This document shows, one piece after another, positions 23,980-32,376 of a DNA stretch of 64,000 nt. Source of the stretch: Protaetiibacter sp. (GTDB lineage Bacteria > Actinomycetota > Actinomycetes > Actinomycetales > Microbacteriaceae); contig JASLGG010000020.1 of NCBI GenBank assembly GCA_030150265.1, positions 1 to 64,000 of the forward strand. Reading direction: 5' to 3'. The translations under genes and the position numbers were made by a program. Position 1 is the first letter of the stretch; every line of letters starts with the position of its first letter. A model generated the notes under the pieces. The model made no database searches. It had not been told where the DNA came from and worked only from the letters and a program-made list of their open reading frames with translations.

Positions 23980-25440
23980 TCAGGAGTTGCTGCTGAGCTT
24001 CTCGCGCAGCGCGGCGAGCGACTCGTCGTCGGCGAGGGTGCCGCCCGAGCTGCTCTCCGAGGAGAACGAGTTGCCCGAGGGACGCTCGTCGAGCGAGGCC
24101 TCGGCCTCCTCGGCCGCGAGGGTCTGCTTCTTGTGAGCCTCCCAGCGCTCCTGCGCGGCGGTGTACTCCGCCTCCCAGGCGTCGCGCTGAGCCTCGAAGC
24201 CCTCGAGCCACTCGCCCGAGGTCGGGTCGAAGCCCTCCGGGTACTTGTAGTTGCCCTGCTCGTCGTACTCCGTGACCATGCCGTAGAGCGCGGCGAGGCC
24301 CGAGTCGAACTCGGTGTTGTGCGGGTCGATGCCCTCGTTGGCCTGCTTGAGGCTCAGCGAGATGCGGCGACGGTCGAGGTCGATGTCGATGACCTTGACG
24401 AACACCTCGTCGCCGACCGAGACGACCTGCTCGGCGAGCTCGACGTGCTTGCCCGAGAGCTCCGAGATGTGCACGAGGCCCTCGATGCCATCCGCGACAC
24501 GCACGAAGGCGCCGAACGGGACGAGCTTGGTGACCTTGCCCGGAGCGATCTGACCGATCGCGTGGGTGCGGGCGAAGACCTGCCACGGGTCCTCCTGGGT
24601 CGCCTTGAGCGAGAGCGACACGCGCTCGCGGTCCAGGTCGACCTCGAGGATCTCGACGGTGACCTCCTGGCCGACCTCGACGACCTCGGAGGCGTGCTCG
24701 ATGTGCTTCCACGAGAGCTCCGAGACGTGCACGAGGCCGTCCACGCCGCCCAGGTCGACGAACGCGCCGAAGTTGACGATCGAGGACACGACGCCCTTGC
24801 GGACCTGGCCCTTCTGGAGGTTGTTGAGGAAGGTCGAGCGCGACTCCGACTGGGTCTGCTCGAGCAGCGCGCGGCGGCTGAGAACCACGTTGTTGCGGTT
24901 CTTGTCGAGCTCGAGGATCTTCGCCTCGATCTCCTGGCCGAGGTACGGCGTGAGGTCGCGCACGCGGCGCAGCTCGATGAGCGAGGCCGGGAGGAAGCCG
25001 CGGAGGCCGATGTCGACGATGAGGCCGCCCTTGACGACCTCGATGACCGAGCCGGTCACGACGCCGTCGGAGTCCTTGATCTTCTCCACGTCGCCCCAGG
25101 CGCGCTCGTACTGGGCGCGCTTCTTCGACAGGATGAGGCGACCCTCCTTGTCCTCCTTCTGGAGGACGAGCGCCTCGACGCTGTCGCCGACCGAGACGAC
25201 CTCGGTGGGGTCCACGTCGTGCTTGATGGAGAGCTCGCGCGAGGGGATGACGCCCTCGGTCTTGTAGCCGACGTCGAGGAGGACCTCGTCGCGGTCGATC
25301 TTGACGACGGTGCCTTCGATGAGGTCTCCGTCGTTGAAGAACTTGAGGGTCAGTTCGACCGCGGCCAGGAAGTCTTCGGCAGATCCGATGTCGTTGATCG
25401 CGACCTGCTTGGTGGCCGAGGCGGTCGTTGCGGTAGTCAT
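23980..25440 (-). CDS. rpsA: 30S ribosomal protein S1
   Basis: S1 binds mRNA at the ribosomal platform. The protein is 486 aa with four S1 repeats, as in other actinobacteria: beginning near residues 35 (LIEGTVVKIDRDEVLLDVGYK), 120 (VVTGSVIEVVKGGLIVDIG), 205 (VRKGVVSSIVNFGAFVDLG) and 290 (IAPGKVTKLVPFGAFVRV). The C-terminal 90 residues are acidic and Ser/Glu-rich and probably disordered. The start is ATG 25440, with GGAG about ten bases before it; the frame is open a further 96 bases upstream without similarity. The 100-base gap upstream holds small inverted repeats (for example GTTGC/GCAAC near 25522-25536) that could be leader structure. S1 genes are often autoregulated. Confidence 0.96.
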   Translation of the reverse strand: MTTATTASATKQVAINDIGSAEDFLAAVELTLKFFNDGDLIEGTVVKIDRDEVLLDVGYKTEGVIPSRELSIKHDVDPTEVVSVGDSVEALVLQKEDKEGRLILSKKRAQYERAWGDVEKIKDSDGVVTGSVIEVVKGGLIVDIGLRGFLPASLIELRRVRDLTPYLGQEIEAKILELDKNRNNVVLSRRALLEQTQSESRSTFLNNLQKGQVRKGVVSSIVNFGAFVDLGGVDGLVHVSELSWKHIEHASEVVEVGQEVTVEILEVDLDRERVSLSLKATQEDPWQVFARTHAIGQIAPGKVTKLVPFGAFVRVADGIEGLVHISELSGKHVELAEQVVSVGDEVFVKVIDIDLDRRRISLSLKQANEGIDPHNTEFDSGLAALYGMVTEYDEQGNYKYPEGFDPTSGEWLEGFEAQRDAWEAEYTAAQERWEAHKKQTLAAEEAEASLDERPSGNSFSSESSSGGTLADDESLAALREKLSSNS

Positions 25441-25540
25441 GTAGTGGGTGCTCCGGAGGATGGACATGTCAGGGCCCGCGAGGCGATGTTGCCGGAGTGC
25501 TCCGCGGGCACGCGGATAGGATGTTGCGCAAGGCAACGCT

Positions 25541-26530
25541 CTAGACTACCGCACTCCCCCGCCGAGCGCGACGCCCCTGCGCCAGGATGTCGGCGACCGC
25601 CGGGGCGAGATCGGGGTGCCGGAATGCATATCCGGCCTGCAGGAGCCTCTCCGGCACCACCCAGCGGCTCTTCAGCAGCAGCTCGGTCTCGGTGCGGATG
25701 AGCCAGGCGCCGACCTCGAGCACCGGCCGGGGCGCGGGGAGGCCGAGCGGCATCCCGACGGCGCGGCGGAGCGTGCGCATGAGCGTCACGCCGTCGACGG
25801 GGTGCGGGGCTGTGAGATTGACCACGCCGTCGAGCTCGTCGTGGGTCTCCAGGAAGGCGAGCGCGCCCGCGACGTCGTCGAGGTGGATCCAGCTGAACAT
25901 CTGGCGACCCCAGCGGGCGGCGAAGCGGTGCTGCGTGCCCGCCTCACGGCGGGCACGGGTGGAGAACCACGGCGTGTCCCACTGCGGGCCGCCGAGGCCG
26001 AAGCGCGCGAGCCGCAGAAGCGGCACGAGCGCGCTGCCGTCGCCCAGCACGATGGCCGTGCGGATGGCGACGCGCCGCGTCGCCGGGAGCTCGCCGGCGA
26101 AGAACGCCTCCTCCCATGCCCGCGCGACCGACACCGAGAAGCCCGAGCCGAGTTCCCCGCCGGCCTCCGTCTGGGCGCGATCCTCGGCGTGCCGGTAGAT
26201 CGTCGCGGTCGAGGAGTTGATCCACAGTGCCGGCGGTGCGTCGGCGGTGCGCACGGCCTCGGCGAGCTCGTGCGTCGTCTCGACGCGCGAGCTCAGGATC
26301 TCCGCTCGGTTCTCGGGGCCGTAGCGGCAGTTGACGCTCTTGCCGGCGAGGTTCACGAGCAGCGCGCTGCCGTCGAGCGACCGCCGGATGCCGTCCGTGT
26401 CGCCCCAGCGCGCATCCGCGTCGCCGCGACCGATCGTGCGCACCTCGCGGCCCGCCGCGCGCCAACCCGCGACGAGATGGCGCCCCATGAACCCGGAGGC
26501 GCCTGCCACGACGACGCGCCCCGCGGTCAT
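25541..26530 (-). CDS. TIGR01777-family sugar-nucleotide-type epimerase (SDR)
   Basis: An atypical short-chain dehydrogenase/epimerase of the TIGR01777 (YfcH-like) family, 329 aa; the substrate is unknown. The NAD(P)-binding GASGFMG is at residues 10-16, LVNLAGKSVN near 58-67 and SSTATIYRH near 105 in the place of the catalytic Ser-Tyr region. The C-terminal DUF1731 domain, ending with WVVPERLLQAGYAFRHPDL, is typical. ATG 26530 overlaps the stop of the DUF4166 gene by four bases. In many actinobacteria a DUF4166 protein or domain travels with this epimerase. It is last in a three-gene unit started by a DUF885 protein. Confidence 0.88.
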   Translation of the reverse strand: MTAGRVVVAGASGFMGRHLVAGWRAAGREVRTIGRGDADARWGDTDGIRRSLDGSALLVNLAGKSVNCRYGPENRAEILSSRVETTHELAEAVRTADAPPALWINSSTATIYRHAEDRAQTEAGGELGSGFSVSVARAWEEAFFAGELPATRRVAIRTAIVLGDGSALVPLLRLARFGLGGPQWDTPWFSTRARREAGTQHRFAARWGRQMFSWIHLDDVAGALAFLETHDELDGVVNLTAPHPVDGVTLMRTLRRAVGMPLGLPAPRPVLEVGAWLIRTETELLLKSRWVVPERLLQAGYAFRHPDLAPAVADILAQGRRARRGSAVV

Positions 26531-27162
26531 CGCTCGTCGTCGCCCGGCGCGACGGCCTCGATGCGGTAGTCGAACGCGCCCGCGTACTCGTAGGCGCGGC
26601 CGACGAGCGGCAGATCGAGGGCGAGCGACACATGCTGACGCCCGTCGGGGAGGGTGCGCTCGTGCACCTCGATGCGCGGCGCCCAGCGCGCGGGAAGCGA
26701 GACGCGTACCCCGAGCATCCGGATGCCGACCCGTCCCGAGAGGATGCGGAGGCCGCCCTCCTCGGGCTCGATCCGCAGCTCCGCGACGACCCGCTCCCCC
26801 GTGCCGAGCCGCTGGCGCAGCCCGCGCGGCGTCCAGATGATCCGGTCGGTCATGGTGCGGTCGCCGCTCGCGAAGCGGAAGCGGCGCACGCCCACCAGCC
26901 CGTGCGGGGTCGGCAGGTTCACGACCGTGAACGGCACGTCGCGCTCCCAGACGGGCCACACGACATTCCAGCGCCCGAGGATCGCGAGCATGGGCCAGAG
27001 CCACCGCCGCGGCGTGCCGACGGTCGTGAACACGCCCTCCCCGAGCCCGTGGGAGCCGTAGGGCGCTCCCCCGAAGTACGCCTGCATCGCGGGCGTCAGC
27101 TCGGTCACGCGGTCACCGAGCGCGGCCGCCCACGGCGCCCCCGGATGCCGCTGCCGTCTCAC
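26527..27162 (-). CDS. DUF4166 domain protein
   Basis: A 211-aa DUF4166-type protein of unknown function. I start it at GTG 27162, which overlaps the DUF885 stop (GTGA); a later ATG at residue 26 (MQAYFGGAPYG) is an alternative. The family shape is visible: an N-terminal GEGVFTTVGTPRR, a middle WERDVPFTVVNLPT followed by a beta-rich part with RFRFASGDRTMTDRI and a final YEYAGAFDYRIEA. There is no signal peptide or membrane helix. It is sandwiched by four-base overlaps between a DUF885 protein and a TIGR01777 epimerase, so the three should be made together and may share a substrate. Confidence 0.82.
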   Translation of the reverse strand: MRRQRHPGAPWAAALGDRVTELTPAMQAYFGGAPYGSHGLGEGVFTTVGTPRRWLWPMLAILGRWNVVWPVWERDVPFTVVNLPTPHGLVGVRRFRFASGDRTMTDRIIWTPRGLRQRLGTGERVVAELRIEPEEGGLRILSGRVGIRMLGVRVSLPARWAPRIEVHERTLPDGRQHVSLALDLPLVGRAYEYAGAFDYRIEAVAPGDDER

Positions 27163-28865
27163 GGGGCGAGCGCGGTGCGCAGGGTGTCGAGGCCCACGCC
27201 GCCGAGGTCGAGCGCGTGCTTGTGGAAGTCCCGGAACGAGAAGGACGCCCCGGCGCGACGCTGCGCGTCGTCGCGGATCTGCTCCCAGATGCGCTGCCCG
27301 ACCTTGTACGACGGCGCCTGTCCCGGCCAGCCGAGGTAGCGGTTGACCTCGAAGCGCACGAAGGCGTCGTCCATGTTGACGTTGCGGCGCATGAAGGCGA
27401 GCGCGAAGTCGGCGTCCCAGTCGCCGTCGGACGGCAGATCCTCCAGGCCGCGGATGCGGGGCTTGGGCTTGCCGAGGTGCACGCCGATGTCGAGGACGAC
27501 GCGCGCCGCGCGCATGCGCTGGCCGTCGAGCATGCCGAGACGGTCGGCGGGGTCGTCGAGATAGCCGAGCTCCTCCATGAGGCGCTCGGCGTAGAGCGCC
27601 CACCCCTCGGCATGACCGCTCGTGCCGGCGAGCTGACGGCGCCAGGTGTTGAGCTCGGCGCGGTTGTAGACCGCCTGGCCGATCTGCAGGTGGTGACCGG
27701 GGACGCCCTCGTGGAAGACGGTGGTCTTCTCGCGCCAGGTGTCGAACTCCGTGACGCCCTCGGGCACGCTCCACCACATCCGTCCGGGGCGGCTGAAGTC
27801 GTCGGACGGACCCGTGTAGTAGATGCCGCCGTCCTGGGTGGGCGCGATCATGCACTCGAGCGCGCGCACCGGCTCGGGGATGTCGAAGTGGCTGCGGCCG
27901 AGCTCGCCGACCACGCGATCGCTGAGCTCCTGCATCCAGGACTTGAGCGCGTCGGTGCCGTGCAGCTTGCGGGAGGCGTCCTGCTCGAGGTGGGTCACCG
28001 CCTCCTCGACGGTCGCGCCCGGAAGCACCTCGTGCGCGACGCGCGTCTGCTCCTCGATCATCCGCTCGAGCTCCTCGACGCCCCACTCATAGGTCTCGTC
28101 GAGGTCGATCGCCGCGCCGAGGAAGTGTCGCGAGCGGAGGGCGTAGAGCTCGCGGCCCACGCCGTCCCGGTCGCTCGCGGCGGGCAGCAGCTCGCTCTCG
28201 AGGAAGTCGGCGAGGGCGCGGTAGGCGGCCCCGGAGGCCTCGGCGCCGCGCGCGAGGTCCGCGCGGAGGCCGTCTGACAGCTCCCCGCCCTCGACCGAGG
28301 CTCCTCCCGTGAACTCGGCGAAGAAGCCGTCGGGCCGCCCGTTGCGGCGCGCCTGCTCGGCCACCTCGCGCACCTGGCGGCGGGCGGGCACGACGCCCTC
28401 CGCGACACCGGCGCGCAGGGTCGCGATGTAGCCGTCGACGGCGCCCGGCAGGTTGCCGAGGCGCTCGGCGATCGTGGCCCAGTCCTGTTCGGTGGCCGTG
28501 GGCATGAGATCGAAGGACTCGCGGATCTCCTGCGCGGGCGAGGTGATCACGTTGAGGTCGCGCAGGTGCAGCCGCGCGTCGTGCGCCTCGAGCGCGAGGC
28601 GCGACTCGGCCAGCAGATCGGTCTTCGTCACCTCGTCGACGGCGTCGAGCGGCTGGGCCGCGTCGAGGCGCGTGACGAGGCTGCGCGTGGCCTCTGCGAG
28701 CCGCTCATGGCCTGCCGGCGAGAGGTCGCCGTACTCCCCCGTGCGACCCGGCACGCCGATGTAGATCGCGATGTCGGGCACGAGGTCGACGAGGGTGGAC
28801 ACCCATTCCTCGGCGATCGCGTCGATCGGCGTGGCGGAGCGGGCGGCGCTGTCCTGAGGGCTCAT
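27159..28865 (-). CDS. DUF885 family protein (probable zinc peptidase-like)
   Basis: A 568-aa DUF885 protein. The family is related to M32-like zinc carboxypeptidases, and the HEGVPGHHLQ segment near residue 365 has the HExxH-type spacing variant seen in these proteins, followed by GHAEGWALYAERLMEELG with a probable third ligand. There is no signal peptide, so it appears cytosolic. I chose ATG 28865 over GTG 28874 because the GTG lies inside a TAGGGT hexamer that ends seven bases before the ATG, giving a leaderless start. Its stop overlaps the DUF4166 gene (GTGA). The substrate is unknown; peptidase activity is inferred from the family. Confidence 0.85.
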   Translation of the reverse strand: MSPQDSAARSATPIDAIAEEWVSTLVDLVPDIAIYIGVPGRTGEYGDLSPAGHERLAEATRSLVTRLDAAQPLDAVDEVTKTDLLAESRLALEAHDARLHLRDLNVITSPAQEIRESFDLMPTATEQDWATIAERLGNLPGAVDGYIATLRAGVAEGVVPARRQVREVAEQARRNGRPDGFFAEFTGGASVEGGELSDGLRADLARGAEASGAAYRALADFLESELLPAASDRDGVGRELYALRSRHFLGAAIDLDETYEWGVEELERMIEEQTRVAHEVLPGATVEEAVTHLEQDASRKLHGTDALKSWMQELSDRVVGELGRSHFDIPEPVRALECMIAPTQDGGIYYTGPSDDFSRPGRMWWSVPEGVTEFDTWREKTTVFHEGVPGHHLQIGQAVYNRAELNTWRRQLAGTSGHAEGWALYAERLMEELGYLDDPADRLGMLDGQRMRAARVVLDIGVHLGKPKPRIRGLEDLPSDGDWDADFALAFMRRNVNMDDAFVRFEVNRYLGWPGQAPSYKVGQRIWEQIRDDAQRRAGASFSFRDFHKHALDLGGVGLDTLRTALAP

Positions 28866-28872
28866 GCCCTCC

Positions 28873-28878
28873 ACCCTA
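28873..28878 (-). promoter_or_regulatory. leaderless -10 (TAGGGT) of the DUF885 unit
   Basis: TAGGGT ends seven bases before ATG 28865 and includes part of the alternative GTG start, which it makes unlikely. It should drive DUF885, DUF4166 and the epimerase together. Confidence 0.6.
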
Positions 28879-28910
28879 GGGGCGGCCGACGACCTCGCAG
28901 GGGCCGAAGG

Positions 28911-29180
28911 TCACTCGAGGTCGAGGTCGCGCTCGAGCAGCGCCGCGAGGGCGTCGAGCGCGGCGTCGGCGCCCTCCGCCTCGCTCGAGATGGTCACACG
29001 CTCGCCGTGGTCGATGCCGAGCGACAGCACCCCGAGGATGCTCGCGGCGTTGACGCTGCGGCCGGACGCGGCGGTGAGCGTCACGGGGACCGGTGCCTGC
29101 GCGGCGGCCTGGGAGAAGAGTGCCGCGGGGCGCGCGTGCAGGCCCACGCGCGAGGCGACGACGACGGTGCGCTCCGGCAT
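28911..29180 (-). CDS. ptsH: HPr phosphocarrier protein
   Basis: HPr carries phosphate from enzyme I to sugar-specific EII components of the phosphotransferase system. The protein is 89 aa with the phosphorylated H15 in VGLHARPA and a regulatory-site serine equivalent (S47) in AASILGVLSLG. GAGAGGAG precedes ATG 29180. No enzyme I, EII or HPr kinase gene is in the window; it is isolated between polA and the DUF885 unit. In actinobacteria a stand-alone HPr gene is not unusual. It could work with PTS proteins encoded elsewhere or have a regulatory job. Confidence 0.92.
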   Translation of the reverse strand: MPERTVVVASRVGLHARPAALFSQAAAQAPVPVTLTAASGRSVNAASILGVLSLGIDHGERVTISSEAEGADAALDALAALLERDLDLE

Positions 29181-29201
29181 CCGGGGCTCCTCTCGGGCGG
29201 T

Positions 29202-29215
29202 CGCCCGTGCGGGCG
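29202..29215 (-). terminator. small hairpin after polA
   Basis: CGCCC and GGGCG form a 5-bp stem with a 4-base loop, starting eight bases after the polA stop and ending before HPr. Short and without a T-tract, so only a candidate terminator. Confidence 0.4.
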
Positions 29216-29222
29216 TCGCGTT

Positions 29223-31886
29223 CTAGTGTGCGGCAGCATCCCAGTTCGGGCCAGTGCCGAGCTGTACGTCGAGAGGCACCGAGAGCTCGGCCGCGCCCGA
29301 CATGCCCGCCGAGACGATCTCGCGCATCCTGTCGAGCTCACCCGGCGCGACCTCGAACACGAGCTCGTCGTGCACCTGGAGCAGCATCCGCGAGCCGAGG
29401 CCCTCGGAGCGGATGTCGGCGTCGATCGCGAGCATCGCGCGCTTGATGATGTCGGCCGCCGAGCCCTGGATGGGCGAGTTGAGCGCCTGCCGCTCGGCGT
29501 TCTCGCGCAGCACCCGGTTGGTGGAGCTCAGGTCGGCGAACGGGCGACGGCGGCCGAAGATGGTCGTCGTGTAGCCGTCGACGCGCGCCTGCTCGACGAC
29601 GCCCCGCAGGTAGTCGCGCACCGCGCCGAAGCGCGCGAAGTAGTCGGCCATGAGCTCCTTCGCCTCGGCGACCTCGATCCGCAGCTGCTTGCTCAGGCCG
29701 AACGCCGAGAGGCCGTAGGCGAGGCCGTACGACATCGCCTTGACCTTGGTGCGCATGAGGGGCGTGACCTCCGACGGCTCGACGCCGAAGATGCGGGCGC
29801 CGACGAAACGGTGCAGGTCCTCCCCGGAGCGGAACGCCTCGATGAGCCCGGCGTCCTCCGAGAGGTGCGCCATGATCCGCATCTCGATCTGCGAGTAGTC
29901 GGCGGTGAGAAGCGTCTCGAAGCCCTCGCCCGCGAGGAACGCGGAACGCACCTCGCGGCCCACCTCGGTCTTGACCGGGATGTTCTGCAGGTTCGGGTCG
30001 TTCGACGAGATGCGGCCCGTCGCGGAGCCGGTCTGCTCGTAGGTCGTGCGGATGCGCCCGTCTGCGCCGATCGCCGTCTGCAGCGTCTCGACGATCTGCC
30101 GGATCTTGGTGGCATCGCGGTGCTGCAGCAGCAGCTCGAGGAAGGGATGCGGATGCTGCTCCTGCAGATCGGCGAGGGCCTGTGCGTCGGTCGAGTAGCC
30201 CGTCTTGTTGGCGCGGGTCTTCGGCATGCCCAGCTGGTCGAAGATCACCTCCTGCAGCTGCTTGGGCGAGCCGAGGTTGACCTCGCGGCCGATCTCGGCG
30301 AAGGCGCGCTGCGCGATGTCGGCGGCCTGAGCCCCGAGCCGCGAGCTGAGCTCGCCGAGCACCGGGCCGGACACGGTGACGCCCTGCGTCTCCATGCGCG
30401 CGAGCACGGGGATGAGCGGCACCTCGATGTCGCGCTGCACCGAGAGCGAGCCGGGGTCGAGGCGGGCGTCGAGCTCGGCCTGCAGGCGCACGAGATACCA
30501 GGCCTCGGTCGCCGGGCTCAACGCCTCGACCTCGGGCACGAGCTGACTCGGGTCGGGCTCCGGCAAGGTCTCGCCGAGGTAGTAGTACACGAGCCCGCCG
30601 AGGCTGTCGGCCTTGGTGCCGGGGCGCAGCAGCCACCCGGAGAGCGCGGTGTCGCCGGCGACGCCGGCGATCTCGAGGCCGGCTGCCTGGGCGGTCTTGA
30701 GCTGGCGCTTCGCGTCGTGCAGCAGCTTGGGCGAGTCGCTCGCCAGCCACTCCTCGAGCGCTGAGTAGTCGGGGCGACCGGGCGCCCACGGCACCCATGC
30801 GGTCTCGGTGGCGCTCGCGATGCCGAAGCCCTCGACGCTGCCGTCGAGCGTCGCGATCCGCAGCCCGAGCGGGCCGGTCGCGGACTGCGCGCGCAGCCAC
30901 TTGGCGAGCTCCTCGTCGACCATCGTGCGCACCACGGGGGCCGCAGCCACGCCGGACGCCGCGCCGTCGCCCTCGACGATCCCGGCATCCGCCGCCGCAC
31001 CCTCGATCTTGAAGACCCGGTCGAGCAGGGTGCGGAACTGCAGGCGGTCGAACACCGCGCGGACCGCCGTCGGGTCGATCGGGCGTCGCTCGAGGTCGGC
31101 GGGCCCGACCGGCAGCTCGACGTCGCGCACGAGCCGGTTGAGCTTGCGGTTGCGCACGACGCGGTCCTGCTGGTCGCGGAGGTTCTGACCGACCACGCCC
31201 GTGATCTCGTCGGCGTGGGCGAGCAGCTCCTCGACCGTGCCGTACTTCTGGATCCACTTGACCGCGGTCTTCTCGCCGACCTTGTCGACGCCCGGGAGGT
31301 TGTCGCTCGTCTCGCCGACGAGCGCCGCGATCTCGGGGTACTGCTCGGGCCGGATGCCGTAGCGCTCGAGCACCGCATCCGCGTCGTAGGTCTTCAGCTC
31401 GGACACGCCGCGCACGTTCGGGTAGAGCAGCGTGACGTCGTCGTCGACGAGCTGGATGGTGTCGCGGTCGCCCGAGACCACGAGCACCCGGTAGCCCTGC
31501 GCCGCGCCCTGGGTGGCGAGGGTCGCGAGGATGTCGTCGGCCTCGAAGTCCTCCTTCGAGATCGTGCGGATGTTCATGGCCGCCAGCGCCTCCTCGAGCA
31601 GCGGCACCTGCCCGATGAACTCGGGCGGTGTCTCGCCACGGGTGCCCTTGTACTCGGCGTACTCGCGGGTGCGGAAGGAGAAGCGCGAGATGTCGAAGGC
31701 GACCGCGAGGTGCGTGGGCTTCTGCTGCTGCAGCAGGTTCAGCAGCATCGAGATGAAGCCGTGGATCGCGTTGGTGTGCTGCCCGTCACGGGTGACGAAG
31801 CTGTCGACGGGCAGCGCGTAGAACGCCCGGAACGCCAGCGAATGGCCGTCGATGATGAGGAGCGTAGGCTTTTCCGAGTCCGGCAC
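29223..31886 (-). CDS. polA: DNA polymerase I
   Basis: Pol I fills gaps in excision repair and removes RNA primers. The protein is 887 aa with three regions: a 5'-3' nuclease (about 1-290; LIIDGHSLAFRAFYAL, EADDILATLA, SGDRDTIQLV), a 3'-5' exonuclease-like region (about 320-500) and the polymerase (about 510-887; motif A DYSQIEMR near 660, motif B KAMSYGLAYGLSAFG, motif C QVHDELV near 838). The exonuclease-like region lacks the DxE metal-binding signature, so proofreading is probably absent, as in mycobacterial PolA. The GTG start at 31886 is six bases after TAGGCT and the promoter carries the same damage box as uvrA and uvrB. Confidence 0.97.
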   Translation of the reverse strand: MPDSEKPTLLIIDGHSLAFRAFYALPVDSFVTRDGQHTNAIHGFISMLLNLLQQQKPTHLAVAFDISRFSFRTREYAEYKGTRGETPPEFIGQVPLLEEALAAMNIRTISKEDFEADDILATLATQGAAQGYRVLVVSGDRDTIQLVDDDVTLLYPNVRGVSELKTYDADAVLERYGIRPEQYPEIAALVGETSDNLPGVDKVGEKTAVKWIQKYGTVEELLAHADEITGVVGQNLRDQQDRVVRNRKLNRLVRDVELPVGPADLERRPIDPTAVRAVFDRLQFRTLLDRVFKIEGAAADAGIVEGDGAASGVAAAPVVRTMVDEELAKWLRAQSATGPLGLRIATLDGSVEGFGIASATETAWVPWAPGRPDYSALEEWLASDSPKLLHDAKRQLKTAQAAGLEIAGVAGDTALSGWLLRPGTKADSLGGLVYYYLGETLPEPDPSQLVPEVEALSPATEAWYLVRLQAELDARLDPGSLSVQRDIEVPLIPVLARMETQGVTVSGPVLGELSSRLGAQAADIAQRAFAEIGREVNLGSPKQLQEVIFDQLGMPKTRANKTGYSTDAQALADLQEQHPHPFLELLLQHRDATKIRQIVETLQTAIGADGRIRTTYEQTGSATGRISSNDPNLQNIPVKTEVGREVRSAFLAGEGFETLLTADYSQIEMRIMAHLSEDAGLIEAFRSGEDLHRFVGARIFGVEPSEVTPLMRTKVKAMSYGLAYGLSAFGLSKQLRIEVAEAKELMADYFARFGAVRDYLRGVVEQARVDGYTTTIFGRRRPFADLSSTNRVLRENAERQALNSPIQGSAADIIKRAMLAIDADIRSEGLGSRMLLQVHDELVFEVAPGELDRMREIVSAGMSGAAELSVPLDVQLGTGPNWDAAAH

Positions 31887-31892
31887 GGGCCC

Positions 31893-31915
31893 AGCCTAGC
31901 GAGAGGCCCCGACAC
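31893..31915 (-). promoter_or_regulatory. DNA-damage (RecA_NDp / PafBC-type) promoter of polA, leaderless
   Basis: GTGTCGGGG (31915-31907), eight bases, TAGGCT (31898-31893), then six bases to GTG 31886. Both boxes and both spacings are identical to the uvrB promoter. Confidence 0.78.
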
Positions 31916-31938
31916 CCCACCGACCCGATGGAGCGCTC

Positions 31939-32367
31939 ATGGTGAAGCTTCCGCCCGACCTCGACCCGGAGCTCGTCGCCCGACTGGGAGACTCGGGGGG
32001 CGGTGAGCTCGCCCGCCGCATGGGCATCGAGTTCCTGGAGCTCTCCGCCGCGCACTCGGTGGCCCGGATGCCGGTCGAGGGCAACCGCCAGGTCGTCGGC
32101 CTGCTGCACGGCGGCGCGCACGTCGTGCTCGGCGAGTCGCTCGGCTCGATCTCCTCCGCGATCCACGCGGGCGCCGGGCGCTACGCGGTCGGCATCGAGA
32201 TCAACGCCACCCACAGCCGCTCCGTCACCGAGGGCTGGGTGACCGGCACCTGCACGGCGCTCGTGCTCGGCCGCACCCTGTGCACGCACGAGATCGTCAT
32301 GACCGACGAGCAGGGCCGCCGCCTCTCCACGGTCCGCATGACGAACATGCTGCGCGACCGCGACTGA
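31939..32367 (+). CDS. PaaI-type hotdog-fold thioesterase
   Basis: A 142-aa single-domain hotdog protein of the PaaI/YbgC-related acyl-CoA thioesterase group. The conserved segment LLHGGAHVVLGESLGS near residues 55-70 contains the asparagine/histidine-glycine loop and the catalytic acidic residue, and GIEINATHSRSVTEGWV near 87 is the second family signature. The substrate is probably an aryl or acyl coenzyme A but cannot be named. It is divergent from polA (52 bases) and convergent with the ANTAR regulator, nine bases apart. GGAG lies shortly before ATG 31939. Confidence 0.85.
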   Translation: MVKLPPDLDPELVARLGDSGGGELARRMGIEFLELSAAHSVARMPVEGNRQVVGLLHGGAHVVLGESLGSISSAIHAGAGRYAVGIEINATHSRSVTEGWVTGTCTALVLGRTLCTHEIVMTDEQGRRLSTVRMTNMLRDRD

Positions 32368-32376
32368 CCCCGCGAG

